A DNA stretch of 64,000 bases from assembly GCA_016196035.1 (NCBI GenBank), contig JACPYM010000020.1, positions 62,001 through 126,000 on the forward strand. The letters are read 5' to 3'. Positions 35,469 through 43,961 of the stretch are shown here, one piece after another. Under the pieces are notes generated by a model, which had not been told where the DNA came from, did not search any database, and saw only the letters and a list, made by a program, of their open reading frames with translations. Position numbers and translations under genes: made by a program. The stretch's first letter is position 1. Every line of letters begins with the position of its first letter. The stretch comes from Acidobacteriota bacterium. Lineage in GTDB: Bacteria > Acidobacteriota > Blastocatellia > RBC074.

Positions 35469-36074
35469 CTATTCGGCCAACACCTGCTCGACGGCCTCAG
35501 CACGATCTTTGGAAAGCTCGTTGGTGATGCGTTCCAACGTTTTGCGTTCGGCGTTGGACACCGAACCGAAGCCCAGAAAACCGCCGGAAGCCTCGGCAAT
35601 GCGCGAACAGTAGCTGAGCAAATCCTGCCGTGCATCAACCTGCTGATTCGGGGGCAACGCCGCCACGAAGATGCGGATGGCGCGCAATGTATTCTCAAAA
35701 AGTTCTGCGGGTGGTTGCGTGGTCAGCCATTCATTAAGTTGCAAATGAGCCTTGCTCTCGGGTTGCACGCCGCGCGTGTAGGCGAGTTGCGTAATCAACT
35801 CACGCTCTTCATCGCTGATGTCCCCCGAAGCCCAGGCCACCTGGAGGAGCGGCACCAAATGCAGCAATTGCACCGTCTCGGGTGTGTAGCCTAATTCCTG
35901 TAAGGCTTCGATAACCTCTTCATCGTGGATGCCGGTGGCCTCTTCCATCTGCGCGCGCAGCGATTCGTCGGCCAGCTTGGCGTGCATTTTTTCAATCAAC
36001 TCGCGCTCTTTGCGCAAGAAATACTCTTCTTCCATACCGCGCTCGCGTTCAGCGAAAATATCTTTGGTGGACAT
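35469..36074 (-). CDS. TerB-like (tellurite-resistance fold) helical protein, function unknown
   Basis: 201 residues, soluble. The first 50 residues are a charged helix (EREREMEEE-type, with many Glu, Arg and Lys), likely coiled coil. Residues about 68-180 resemble TerB-like domains: LLQVAWASGDISDEERELIT is the characteristic 'A.aDG.is..Er..i' helix pair, echoed by FGSVSNAERKTLERIT near the end. TerB-like proteins are helical scaffold or stress proteins without assigned catalysis. AGAGGAG precedes ATG 36074; a longer frame to 36164 is not supported. It appears to be a single-gene unit with its own terminator. Confidence 0.7.
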   Translation of the reverse strand: MSTKDIFAERERGMEEEYFLRKERELIEKMHAKLADESLRAQMEEATGIHDEEVIEALQELGYTPETVQLLHLVPLLQVAWASGDISDEERELITQLAYTRGVQPESKAHLQLNEWLTTQPPAELFENTLRAIRIFVAALPPNQQVDARQDLLSYCSRIAEASGGFLGFGSVSNAERKTLERITNELSKDRAEAVEQVLAE

Positions 36075-36211
36075 GGTGACTCCTCTTACGTTCGGTTTCT
36101 TTCTGCCAATCTCAAGATGAAAAATGACTGGGTGAATTGAAGCAAAGTTCCCCGCATTGCACAAGCCAACGCCAATTTGATTTCCTAGCTTGACGGGTGC
36201 GATTGAAAGCA

Positions 36212-36228
36212 GGACTGAAAATCAGTCC
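36212..36228. repeat. Short hairpin GGACTGA-loop-TCAGTCC
   Basis: A 7-bp stem with a three-base loop lies between the TerB-like start and the small frame ending at 36304. It lacks a U-tract, so it is at best a weak terminator. Nothing else is evident in 36075-36303. Confidence 0.35.
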
Positions 36229-36303
36229 GTTCCTTGACGCCGCTTTTGCCAGTATGCTTCCCATTCGCCGTTCGCTCACTTGACCCGCAGCGCGGGCATC
36301 TTT

Positions 36304-36573
36304 TCAGCATTCTCTTCTTTCCACCACGCACCGGCACGTTTGAGCCGCGCTTGGATCACAGAACGGTGCGCGCTTTCGATCCGATTGGCAAGTTGCGGTC
36401 ATCCAAATGCTCGCGCTGGCTGCTCGGTTCGCGCATTTGCTCTTTGTAGGCGGGCACGCGCGGTTTGCCGGCAAGGCCAAGGCTGCCGGTTCGAGGTGGA
36501 CGACCAGGTTAAGCAAGAGTTGTTTCAAGGCCTGTGGCGTAGCGTCAGAGCTTGGCGTGGCTGGTTGATTCAT
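36304..36573 (-). pseudogene. Small frame coupled to the DUF1611 gene, possibly frameshifted
   Basis: ATG 36573 overlaps the DUF1611 stop as TGATG, a typical coupled start. It reads MNQPATPSSDATPQALKQLL then NLVVHLEPAAL, which looks genuine. After about residue 32 the annotated frame becomes Cys- and Ser-rich and unconvincing. The frame one base away reads GKPRVPAYKEQMREPSSQRE and on to PIGSKARTVL before a stop, which looks much more like protein. A one-base deletion around 36471-36476 would explain this. It could equally be a real 89-residue protein. I do not recognise a family. Confidence 0.4.
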
Positions 36574-37625
36574 CAGAGCAGCGCGCGCACGGCGGCAACC
36601 AGTTTGTCGCAACCGCCTTTCAGCAACACATCAGTGACGGGCCGTTGATAGGTAGTTTCGTAGTCGGTAATGGTCGCTTGAACTTCCGCTTCGGTCATTC
36701 CTTCGTGGTTGATGGTCAGCGCGAGCACGGGCTTTTGCGCGAGTAATTCCAGGATTTGGATTTCGCGGTCGAGGCTGCTGAGCGGATAGTTTTCAAACCC
36801 GTCATAAAACTTGCGCGCCGGGGCATGTTGCAGAATCACGCCGTCCACGCGGCCTGCCGCAATTAGCTCGAAGCCGCCGGGATAGGCGGGGTGGGCGATG
36901 CTGCCTTGGCCTTCGAGCAGGATCACTTGCGGGCGCTCATTCATCCACGCTTGATAGATTGCATTTTCGATCTCGCCGGTGACGAAATCATTGATGAGCG
37001 CATCGAGCATAAGGCCATATTTCACGCCCTGCATCCACGAGGTTTGCCCGGTGCCGATCAGTTCGCTCTTGATGCCCGTGTCGTTGAGCGCCTGATTGAG
37101 CCGCACGGCGGTGGTGCGTTTGCCGATGGCCGAATCGGTGCCGAGCACGGCGAGTTTGAGAGCTTTGACTTCGGCGATCTTGCCGCTGAAAAAATGCAGT
37201 TGCGCACGCGGCGGCGGGCGGCGAATGTCGCGAATTTGCACGTTGTACTGGCGCGCGAGGGCCTGGAATTCGGAGTCTTCGGAAAGGAATTCGTGCAAGC
37301 CGCTGTCAATGTGCAGGCCTTGCTCAAGGGCGCGTTTGAGGGTGCGGCGCGCTTCTTTGGGCAAGCGTCCGCCGTCGGGGGCAAGGCCGATTACCAGATA
37401 GCGGGGTTTCATCATCGTGCGGGCCAATGCCTCGTCCAGACTGGCGTATATGGGGATTTGCTTGAGCTTGTTTTCGAGCACGCCGCCGGCATCGTAGCCC
37501 GCGTGGCGGCTGTCAATGACGCCCATGACCAGATAGCGGGAAGTATGGCGCACCAGCCCGTTCGCCGTTTTGCCGTTGGGTGTGCCGAAGGCGCCTTCGC
37601 AGTAAATGAGTGCTGTGCCGTCCAT
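36573..37625 (-). CDS. DUF1611 family protein (DgcN-like N-acetyltransferase family)
   Basis: 350 residues. The N-terminal domain opens ALIYCEGAFGTPNGKTANGL. The C-terminal domain has a P-loop-like LAVLGTDSAIGKRTTAVRLN (near residue 153), then GTGQTSWMQGVKYGLMLD, EGQGSIAHPAYPGG and QHAPARKFYDGFE. This is the DUF1611 layout. One member (DgcN) is reported to acetylate D-glutamate in D-amino-acid catabolism; others accompany dipeptide epimerases. Neither partner is adjacent here. ATG 37625 (MDGTALIYCEG) matches family starts, so a frame extending to 37694 is not used. The small frame downstream is translationally coupled to it. Confidence 0.82.
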   Translation of the reverse strand: MDGTALIYCEGAFGTPNGKTANGLVRHTSRYLVMGVIDSRHAGYDAGGVLENKLKQIPIYASLDEALARTMMKPRYLVIGLAPDGGRLPKEARRTLKRALEQGLHIDSGLHEFLSEDSEFQALARQYNVQIRDIRRPPPRAQLHFFSGKIAEVKALKLAVLGTDSAIGKRTTAVRLNQALNDTGIKSELIGTGQTSWMQGVKYGLMLDALINDFVTGEIENAIYQAWMNERPQVILLEGQGSIAHPAYPGGFELIAAGRVDGVILQHAPARKFYDGFENYPLSSLDREIQILELLAQKPVLALTINHEGMTEAEVQATITDYETTYQRPVTDVLLKGGCDKLVAAVRALL

Positions 37626-37778
37626 AATTTTCTGAAAAATTGAATGCGTTTGATTGTGCGCGGCAGCATAACAGCGCCGCCAAATTTCAGCCATAGCGAT
37701 TCGCCAGAGTTAAGAAGCCTGCTATGCTTGCGGCTCTTTCAAAACCTGGCAGACGTATTCGCAGAGGATTTAGAACCG

Positions 37779-38927
37779 GTGGAACATCTTTCTTTTGAAG
37801 TCATCCAAACAGACAACCAATCGCAAGCCCGGCTGGGCCGCCTTGTCACGGCGCATAGCGTAATCGAAACACCGGTTTTCATGCCGGTGGGCACGCAGGG
37901 GACGGTCAAGGCGTTGACGCAGGAGATGCTGGAACAATTGGATGCGCGGATCATCCTGGGCAACACCTATCATCTGTTTTTGCGGCCTGGGCTGGAGGCG
38001 CTGCTGGCTTTGGGCGGCTTGCATAAATTCAATGCGTGGCCGCGCTCGTTGCTGACCGACAGTGGCGGCTTTCAGGTCTTCAGCCTGAGCGACATTCGCA
38101 AGCTCAAAGAAGAGGGCGTGGAATTTCGCTCGCATCTGGACGGCTCGAAACAGTTCCTCTCGCCCGAAATCTCAATGCGGATGCAACACGCTTTGGGGTC
38201 AGACATTGTGATGTGTTTTGACGAGTGCACGCCGTATCCATCAACGCATGAACAAGTGCGCCAGTCGCTGGAATTGACTTCGCGCTGGGCGGCGCGTTCG
38301 CGGGCAGAGTTTGATCGGCTGAAAAATACGCCGGCTTCGAGCGGTCAGGCGATGTCGCTGTTTGGCATTGTGCAGGGCGGCGTCTTTCAGGATTTGCGGC
38401 GGCAGAGTTTGGATGAATTGGTCGGGATTGGCTTTGAAGGCTACGCCATCGGCGGCTTGAGTGTGGGGGAAGAGAAGTCGCTGATGTATGACACGACCGA
38501 GTTCATTGCGCCGCAGATGCCAGTGGACAAGCCGCGCTATCTGATGGGCGTCGGCACGCCCGAAGATTTGGTCGAATCGGTGGCGCGCGGCGTAGATATG
38601 TTTGATTGCGTAATGCCCACGCGGAATGCCCGCAACGGCCAGGTCTTTACGGCAATGGGCAAAGTGAACATCAAGAACGCCAGGTATGCGCGCGACGAGC
38701 GGCCCCTGGATGAAGAGTGCGTGTGCGCTGTTTGCGGTCGTTATTCACGCGCCTATGTGCGGCACCTTTATCAAGCCGGTGAGATTTTGGCGAGCATTTT
38801 ATGCTCCTATCACAACTTGGCCTTCTTCCTTGACACGATGCGGTGCGTGCGGCAAGCTATCGCGCTTGATGGGTTCGCTCAATTCCGCACAAGCTTCCTA
38901 GCAAAATTACAAAGCGGTGCCGATTGA
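37779..38927 (+). CDS. tgt: tRNA-guanine transglycosylase (queuine tRNA-ribosyltransferase)
   Basis: 382 residues. It exchanges guanine-34 of tRNA(Asp/Asn/His/Tyr) for preQ1. Diagnostic parts are LTDSGGFQVFSLSDIRK (substrate Asp), GIVQGGVFQDLR, AIGGLSVGE, the nucleophile region FDCVMPTRNARNG and the zinc site CVCAVCGRYSRAYVRHL with a later His. GTG 37779 (reading as MEHLSFEVIQ) follows AGAGGA at ten bases and gives the usual family length; a longer frame from 37644 does not. It is first in the tgt-yajC-secD-secF run, an order conserved in many bacteria. Confidence 0.95.
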   Translation: MEHLSFEVIQTDNQSQARLGRLVTAHSVIETPVFMPVGTQGTVKALTQEMLEQLDARIILGNTYHLFLRPGLEALLALGGLHKFNAWPRSLLTDSGGFQVFSLSDIRKLKEEGVEFRSHLDGSKQFLSPEISMRMQHALGSDIVMCFDECTPYPSTHEQVRQSLELTSRWAARSRAEFDRLKNTPASSGQAMSLFGIVQGGVFQDLRRQSLDELVGIGFEGYAIGGLSVGEEKSLMYDTTEFIAPQMPVDKPRYLMGVGTPEDLVESVARGVDMFDCVMPTRNARNGQVFTAMGKVNIKNARYARDERPLDEECVCAVCGRYSRAYVRHLYQAGEILASILCSYHNLAFFLDTMRCVRQAIALDGFAQFRTSFLAKLQSGAD

Positions 38928-39036
38928 AAAATCGCGGCCCCATTGCGTCTTTTGCGTCTGGCCGGAGCGACAGGTGAGCGGCTCTTGACGACGACGCAAG
39001 ACAATCAAATCTTTTAGCAAAGGTAAACCCGCCCCA

Positions 39037-39375
39037 GTGATGTCATCAACTTTCACTTTGTTCTTGTTGCAGACACAAGGCGGCGCAGGCAGTTTTCTTT
39101 TTAGCCTGTTGCCGATGGCCTTGATCTTTGTGCTGTTCTACTTCCTGATTCTAGGGCCGCAGCGCAAGCGACAGAAGCAGATGCAGGAATTGCTGGATGG
39201 CTTGAAGGTCGGCGATCAGGTGGTGCTGAATGGCGGCTTGACCGGAGTCGTTACACAGTTTTTGGAGGACAAACGCTATGTGCAGTTGCGCATTTGCGAG
39301 AGTCCGGCGGTGCGGGTTAAGGTTTTGCGCAGTGCGATTGCCGAACGCTTGCCCGAATCGGCAGAGAAAAAATAG
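39037..39375 (+). CDS. yajC: Preprotein translocase subunit YajC
   Basis: 112 residues with one membrane helix (FLFSLLPMALIFVLFYFLIL, about 20-40), then RPQRKRQKQ-type basic sequence (here LGPQRKRQKQMQELL) and the small SH3-like domain (LKVGDQVVLNGGLTGVVTQF). It joins SecDF and YidC at the SecYEG channel. GTG 39037 is directly followed by an in-frame ATG at 39040; either may start. AAAGG lies somewhat far upstream. It sits between tgt and secD as usual. Confidence 0.95.
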   Translation: MMSSTFTLFLLQTQGGAGSFLFSLLPMALIFVLFYFLILGPQRKRQKQMQELLDGLKVGDQVVLNGGLTGVVTQFLEDKRYVQLRICESPAVRVKVLRSAIAERLPESAEKK

Positions 39376-39443
39376 TTTTTTTGCAGTTGGAAATTTTGGC
39401 TGCTTGCGAAAGCGCGTAGCGGCAACAGTACGGTGGTAAAGCT

Positions 39444-41084
39444 ATGAATAAGAATCTTCGTACACGCGGTATCGTGATCGGTTTGGTCGCGTTCTTCTCT
39501 TTACTGATGATGTTTGGGCCGTGGAATCGTCCCAAAGAGGCTGGCAAACTCAAAGCTAGCGATTTCATCAAGCTGAAACAGAACCTGGGCGAAAACATCA
39601 AACTCGGCCTCGACCTCAAAGGCGGCACGCATTTGGTGTTGCAGGTGCAAACCGATGACGCCCTCAAAGCGTTGACTGAGGGTAATCAGGCCAAGGCGGT
39701 TGAAATCCTGAAGAAGGAGAACATCGTCTATAAGGATGTCAAAGCGCCAACCATCGGCCAAGTCGTCGTTGAGACAGAAAACACGAACGATCATGACAAG
39801 ATCAAAGACAAATTGCAGACTGATTTCACCTCAGACTGGGAAGTCCGCACGAATGCCAGTCCCGCCAGTGTAACTTTCAACTTGAAGACTTCGGCGGCAG
39901 ACATCATTCGCAAACAAGTGACCGACCAAGAGAAAACGATTATTGAGCAACGCATCAATGCGTTTGGTGTCGCCGAGCCGACCATCCAACTGCATGGGAG
40001 TGAGGAAGACCATCAAATCCTCGTCCAAATGCCGGGTTTGGATAATCCTGATCGCGTGAAGGAACTCATCAAGGGCCAATCCAAGCTTGAATTGAAAGCC
40101 GTCGTCGGCACTCTTTATAAAACGAAGGAAGAAGCCGAAGCTGCGATAGCTGGCGCGACCGACAAGGAAGCGGTGGAGATCAACGAGAAGCGTAACGACG
40201 GGTCGAGTGCAATGAATGGCTGGTATGTGGTGGAAAAAATCCCGATCGTTTCCGGCATAGACTTGCGCAACGCGCAGGGGGTGCCGAATGGGCAGGGGCT
40301 GGGCTACAAGGTTAACTTTCAACTCAAGCCCGCCGGGGCCGAAAAATTTGGCACGTGGACAGGTGCGCACATCGGCACTCAACTCGCCATCGTGCTTGAT
40401 AGCAAGATCAAGAGCGCACCAACCATACAAGGGCAAATCAGTGATAGCGGCGAGATCACCGGCAATTTTACGCAACAGGAAGCCGAAGACTTGGGGTTGA
40501 CGCTCCGTTCAGGTGCGTTGCCAGCTGGGATCAAGTACCTGGAAGAGCGCACCGTCGGCCCCTCGCTTGGCGCGGATTCGATTCGGCAGGGCATCAATGC
40601 CTCGATTTTCGGCTTAGGGTTGGTCATCGTATTTATGTTCTTCTACTACCGCTTCTCAGGCCTGAACGCGGTGGTGGCGCTGGTGCTGAACCTGATTATT
40701 TTGCTAGCCGGGCTGGCACTATTTGGAGCGGTGCTGACGTTACCCGGAATTGCTGGTGTGATTCTCTCGATCGGTATGGCAGTTGACTCTAACGTGCTGA
40801 TCTTTGAGCGCATCCGCGAAGAGTTGAAGGCAGGCAAGATTGTTCATTCGGCGATGTCCACGGGCTTTGACAAGGCGTTGGTGACAATCATTGATACGCA
40901 CGTGACAACCATCGTGTCTTCGGCGTTTCTCTACTTTTTCGGGACCGGCCCGATTCGCGGCTTTGCCGTCACACTGACTATTAGTTTGCTGGCAAATCTG
41001 TTCACGGCGATTTATGTGTCGCGCTCGATGTTCCTCTGGACGCTCAATCGTGGCGGACGCAAGGCCGAGAGTATCAGTATTTAA
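39444..41084 (+). CDS. secD: Protein translocase subunit SecD
   Basis: 546 residues. One N-terminal helix is followed by a large periplasmic P1 region starting LGLDLKGGTHLVLQV. Helices 2-6 lie in the last 200 residues, with GINASIFGLGLVIVFMFFYY, GVILSIGMAVDSNVLIFERI (the conserved helix 4 with the Asp of proton coupling) and a C-terminal SLLANLFTAIYVSR. It uses the proton gradient to pull proteins through SecYEG. The ATG at 39444 has GGTGG upstream. The next gene is secF after 85 bases. Confidence 0.95.
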   Translation: MNKNLRTRGIVIGLVAFFSLLMMFGPWNRPKEAGKLKASDFIKLKQNLGENIKLGLDLKGGTHLVLQVQTDDALKALTEGNQAKAVEILKKENIVYKDVKAPTIGQVVVETENTNDHDKIKDKLQTDFTSDWEVRTNASPASVTFNLKTSAADIIRKQVTDQEKTIIEQRINAFGVAEPTIQLHGSEEDHQILVQMPGLDNPDRVKELIKGQSKLELKAVVGTLYKTKEEAEAAIAGATDKEAVEINEKRNDGSSAMNGWYVVEKIPIVSGIDLRNAQGVPNGQGLGYKVNFQLKPAGAEKFGTWTGAHIGTQLAIVLDSKIKSAPTIQGQISDSGEITGNFTQQEAEDLGLTLRSGALPAGIKYLEERTVGPSLGADSIRQGINASIFGLGLVIVFMFFYYRFSGLNAVVALVLNLIILLAGLALFGAVLTLPGIAGVILSIGMAVDSNVLIFERIREELKAGKIVHSAMSTGFDKALVTIIDTHVTTIVSSAFLYFFGTGPIRGFAVTLTISLLANLFTAIYVSRSMFLWTLNRGGRKAESISI

Positions 41085-41169
41085 TTTTGCCCGGACTTGG
41101 TGTGGAAGCGGAAGCTCGCCAGTGGTGGCTTCCGCTCGCTGAACCAGCGGGATTTATACAGGTGAAATT

Positions 41170-42546
41170 ATGATTGAGATTTTTAAGCACGCGAACTATG
41201 ACTTTCTGGGGAAGAAGTACCTTTTCATCGGCCTTTCTTGGGTCCTGATTTTGGCTGGGCTGACTTCAGTGCTGTATCGCACCTTCGATAGCAACAAGAG
41301 TAACTTCGCCTTCAATATGGGCGTGGACTTTGCGGGTGGCACACTGACCAAGGTCAAATTCAAAGACAAGCCCGACCTCAACAAGTTGCGCGCGGCAGTC
41401 GCGGCACAGGGGATCGAAGCTTCGCAGATCACGCTGCAAGCGGTGGGCGAGGGGATCGGCCAAGCACCAAAAAACGAAGTGTTCGTGCGCTTGCCCAACT
41501 TGGTGACGGTTGTGCGTCAGCCGGGCCAATCCGAAACGTCTGCCAAGGCGACCTCAGACACAGATGTCGGCAAACAGAAAGTCATTGCGGCACTGGCGAC
41601 CTTCAACGACTCTTCGACCAAGGGCAAGATTGACCTAAATAATATCGGCAGAGACGTGTTGCGTAGCGAATTGAACGCGAAGGCCGGGCTGGATTCCACT
41701 CGTGCTGACGATGTCGCTAATCGCATTATCGAATACCGCGACAAACAACGTGGCGGTTTGATCGCCAGTCTTGACGAGGTCAAAAGCCTGAACGGCATTG
41801 AGCCGCAAGTTAGCAGCAAACTGGCGGACAACTTCTTCACGGGCGCTTCGGCGTCGAGAGGCACCGAAGCCGTCTCGCCGCAAGTTGGCGCCGATCTGCG
41901 CAACCGCGCTGTTTACGTGACGATTGTCGCCTGCATGGGGATGTTGATATTTGTCGCCTTCCGCTTCAAATCCTGGGGCTTTGGCGTCGGTGCCATCATT
42001 GCGGTTTTCCATGACGTGTTGGTGACGTTGGGAATCTTCTCGATCATGCAGTGGGAAATCAATCTTACGGTGGTGGCAGCCCTGCTCACACTGGTGGGGT
42101 ATTCGATGAATGACACGATCGTGATTTTTGATCGTATCCGCGAAATGACGCGTACTAGGCGGCGTGAAAGCCTGGAAAAGGTCTCCAATGACGCGATCAA
42201 TCAAACGCTGTCCAGGACGATTATCACCTCTGGGCTGACGTTCCTGACCGTGTTGGCGATGTTGCTGTTTGGCGGGGAGGTGTTGAAGAGTTTCTCTTGG
42301 GCTTTGTTTATTGGCATTATCATCGGCACCTACTCGTCAATATATATCGCCAGCCCTTTTATGATCTGGTGGGAAAAATGGCGTGGCGGCAAGAGCGCAG
42401 CGCCAACGGCTGCGGCAGTCAATACCTCCGCCGATACGATCAAAACAGGTGCGACCATTGGCAATGCTGGTGTGAGACCGGAGATGTTGGCGGCGGCAGG
42501 CGTTTCCATCGCGCCTCGCAAAGGCAGTAAGCGCGGGCAGAAATGA
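41170..42546 (+). CDS. secF: Protein translocase subunit SecF with helix-hairpin-helix-like insertion
   Basis: 458 residues, well above the roughly 310-330 of E. coli-type SecF. The core is present: an N-terminal helix, FNMGVDFAGGTLTKVKF, and the C-terminal helices with VGYSMNDTIVIFDRIREMTR and QTLSRTIITSGLTFLTVLAM. Residues about 155-222, in the periplasmic part, are extra: DLNNIGRDVL, then ADDVANRIIEYRDKQRGG and LDEVKSLNGIEPQVSSKLAD. They resemble the helix-hairpin-helix of ComEA/GspK proteins. The tail (about 415-458) is Ala/Ser-rich with a basic end. AGGTG precedes the ATG. It ends the operon before a strong terminator. Confidence 0.93.
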   Translation: MIEIFKHANYDFLGKKYLFIGLSWVLILAGLTSVLYRTFDSNKSNFAFNMGVDFAGGTLTKVKFKDKPDLNKLRAAVAAQGIEASQITLQAVGEGIGQAPKNEVFVRLPNLVTVVRQPGQSETSAKATSDTDVGKQKVIAALATFNDSSTKGKIDLNNIGRDVLRSELNAKAGLDSTRADDVANRIIEYRDKQRGGLIASLDEVKSLNGIEPQVSSKLADNFFTGASASRGTEAVSPQVGADLRNRAVYVTIVACMGMLIFVAFRFKSWGFGVGAIIAVFHDVLVTLGIFSIMQWEINLTVVAALLTLVGYSMNDTIVIFDRIREMTRTRRRESLEKVSNDAINQTLSRTIITSGLTFLTVLAMLLFGGEVLKSFSWALFIGIIIGTYSSIYIASPFMIWWEKWRGGKSAAPTAAAVNTSADTIKTGATIGNAGVRPEMLAAAGVSIAPRKGSKRGQK

Positions 42547-42557
42547 GTATCGGGTTC

Positions 42558-42595
42558 AAAATGCCAGTTGAAGAAAAGTCTTCAACTGGCATTTT
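42558..42595 (+). terminator. Terminator after secF
   Basis: A perfect 16-bp stem (42558-42573 AAAATGCCAGTTGAAG with 42580-42595) with a six-base loop ends in TTTT. It starts 11 bases after the secF stop and closes the tgt-secF operon. Confidence 0.92.
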
Positions 42596-43037
42596 AGTTA
42601 TCAAAATCACCAGTGGATGTCTTGACTTGAATACAACCCGATAGTAGACTCCCTTGCGTTGCTGACCCATCACAATCGTAGTATTCACTTTTAGAACATG
42701 CAGGAAGAGTTCCTTGGTTGATTGCCTATAGCATTTCGGGCGAGCGACTTTCTGGATAAGTCGAGTTTGCTATCCCACGAAGCCTGCTTATCCGATTCGC
42801 CAAAGTTTCACTTTGTCAGTAACGATGCTATAGGATGGTGCTAGGGTCTGGTTGTTGAATCACTTCTTTCATTAACAGTCTCAAAATCTGGTTTTGCTGA
42901 TTTCTATTTAACTGGGTAACTTGTACCTTGTTTGCGCTTCGTCTAGCTTTGTCTGGATGGTAGTTTGAGGCGTAGCATCTGGCAAATTTATCCTATTTGA
43001 TCTATCGGCTTTGCAGTAAACGGAGGGTTACTAAGCT
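42596..43037. other. Gap before tonB with an inverted repeat
   Basis: A more A/T-rich stretch than its surroundings, with no credible gene. CCTATAGCAT (42725-42734) is repeated in inverted form at 42825-42834 (ATGCTATAGG), enclosing two small hairpins. The tonB promoter must lie here, but I cannot single out convincing -35/-10 boxes. GGAGGG just before 43038 is the tonB ribosome site. Confidence 0.5.
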
Positions 43038-43808
43038 ATGTTTGATAGCTTACCTGAATCGTCAAAGCATACGCAGGATAACACCCGTACTAGCAAGTTT
43101 TTTCTAGTGACGGGTCTGATTTATGCTGTGGTTTTGCTGGTAGGTGGAATTGCCTCGATTCTATATTTGAATCCGAGTTTGGCGGATGCGCTGGATGTTT
43201 CCACGATGCTTGCGCCGCCGCCACCGCCTGCTGCTCCACCACCACCTGCGGCACAACAAGTTATCGTTAAAAACACGCCGGCGCCGACAACTTTTACGCC
43301 GCCCACCAAACCACCGGAGAAAATTCCTGATCCTACAACTGTGGTGTCACGCCCCGTGGTAGCGGTATCGCAGGGTGTGCCAGGTGGTGTACCAGGGGGC
43401 CAGCCGGGTGGTGTACCAGGTGGTGTAGCCGGGGGAAAAGGTGATGCAGACCCGCCGCCGCCGCCGCCTCCTCCTCCTCCCAAGCCGACCCCAGAGGCGA
43501 CTCCAAAACCTGAGCCGCCCAAGCAAATCAAGGTTTCAGGCGGTGTGTTACAAGGCAGCGCATTGAATAAAGTGCAGCCGACTTATCCGCCTATCGCAAA
43601 GGCTGCGCGCGCATCAGGTGCGGTACAGGTGCAAGTGACGATTTCTGAGGAGGGGCGTGTAATTGAAGCCAGTGTCGTCAATGGACACCCATTGCTGCGA
43701 GAAGCTGCGCTCCAGGCAGCTAGGCAATGGCGGTTCAAGCCGACCGAGCTTTCAGGTGTGCCAGTGAAGGTGCAAGGTGTACTGACTTTTAACTTCACGC
43801 TGCAATAA
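43038..43808 (+). CDS. tonB: Energy transducer TonB
   Basis: 256 residues. An N-terminal anchor (FFLVTGLIYAVVLLVGGIASILYL, about 21-44) precedes a proline-rich periplasmic arm (about 55-165) that includes runs of Pro and four VPGG/QPGG turns. The C-terminal TonB domain (about 175-256) reads VQPTYPPIAKAARASGAVQV, ISEEGRVIEASVVNGHPLL and ARQWRFKP. It passes inner-membrane energy to outer-membrane receptors. GGAGGG lies upstream of the ATG. The exbB and two exbD genes downstream complete the motor. Confidence 0.93.
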   Translation: MFDSLPESSKHTQDNTRTSKFFLVTGLIYAVVLLVGGIASILYLNPSLADALDVSTMLAPPPPPAAPPPPAAQQVIVKNTPAPTTFTPPTKPPEKIPDPTTVVSRPVVAVSQGVPGGVPGGQPGGVPGGVAGGKGDADPPPPPPPPPPKPTPEATPKPEPPKQIKVSGGVLQGSALNKVQPTYPPIAKAARASGAVQVQVTISEEGRVIEASVVNGHPLLREAALQAARQWRFKPTELSGVPVKVQGVLTFNFTLQ

Positions 43809-43961
43809 ATTGTTTGCAAATTGTAGTCGGAAGTCATTGCCGGGCGGGAACAAATTTGTTCGTTTTGAGTCTACAGCGGGTAACTTAATTATCCGTTGGT
43901 TTACCGGTCAACCCTGGTTGACTATTGAAAATAGTTATCAGATCTGGAGGATTTCGACATC

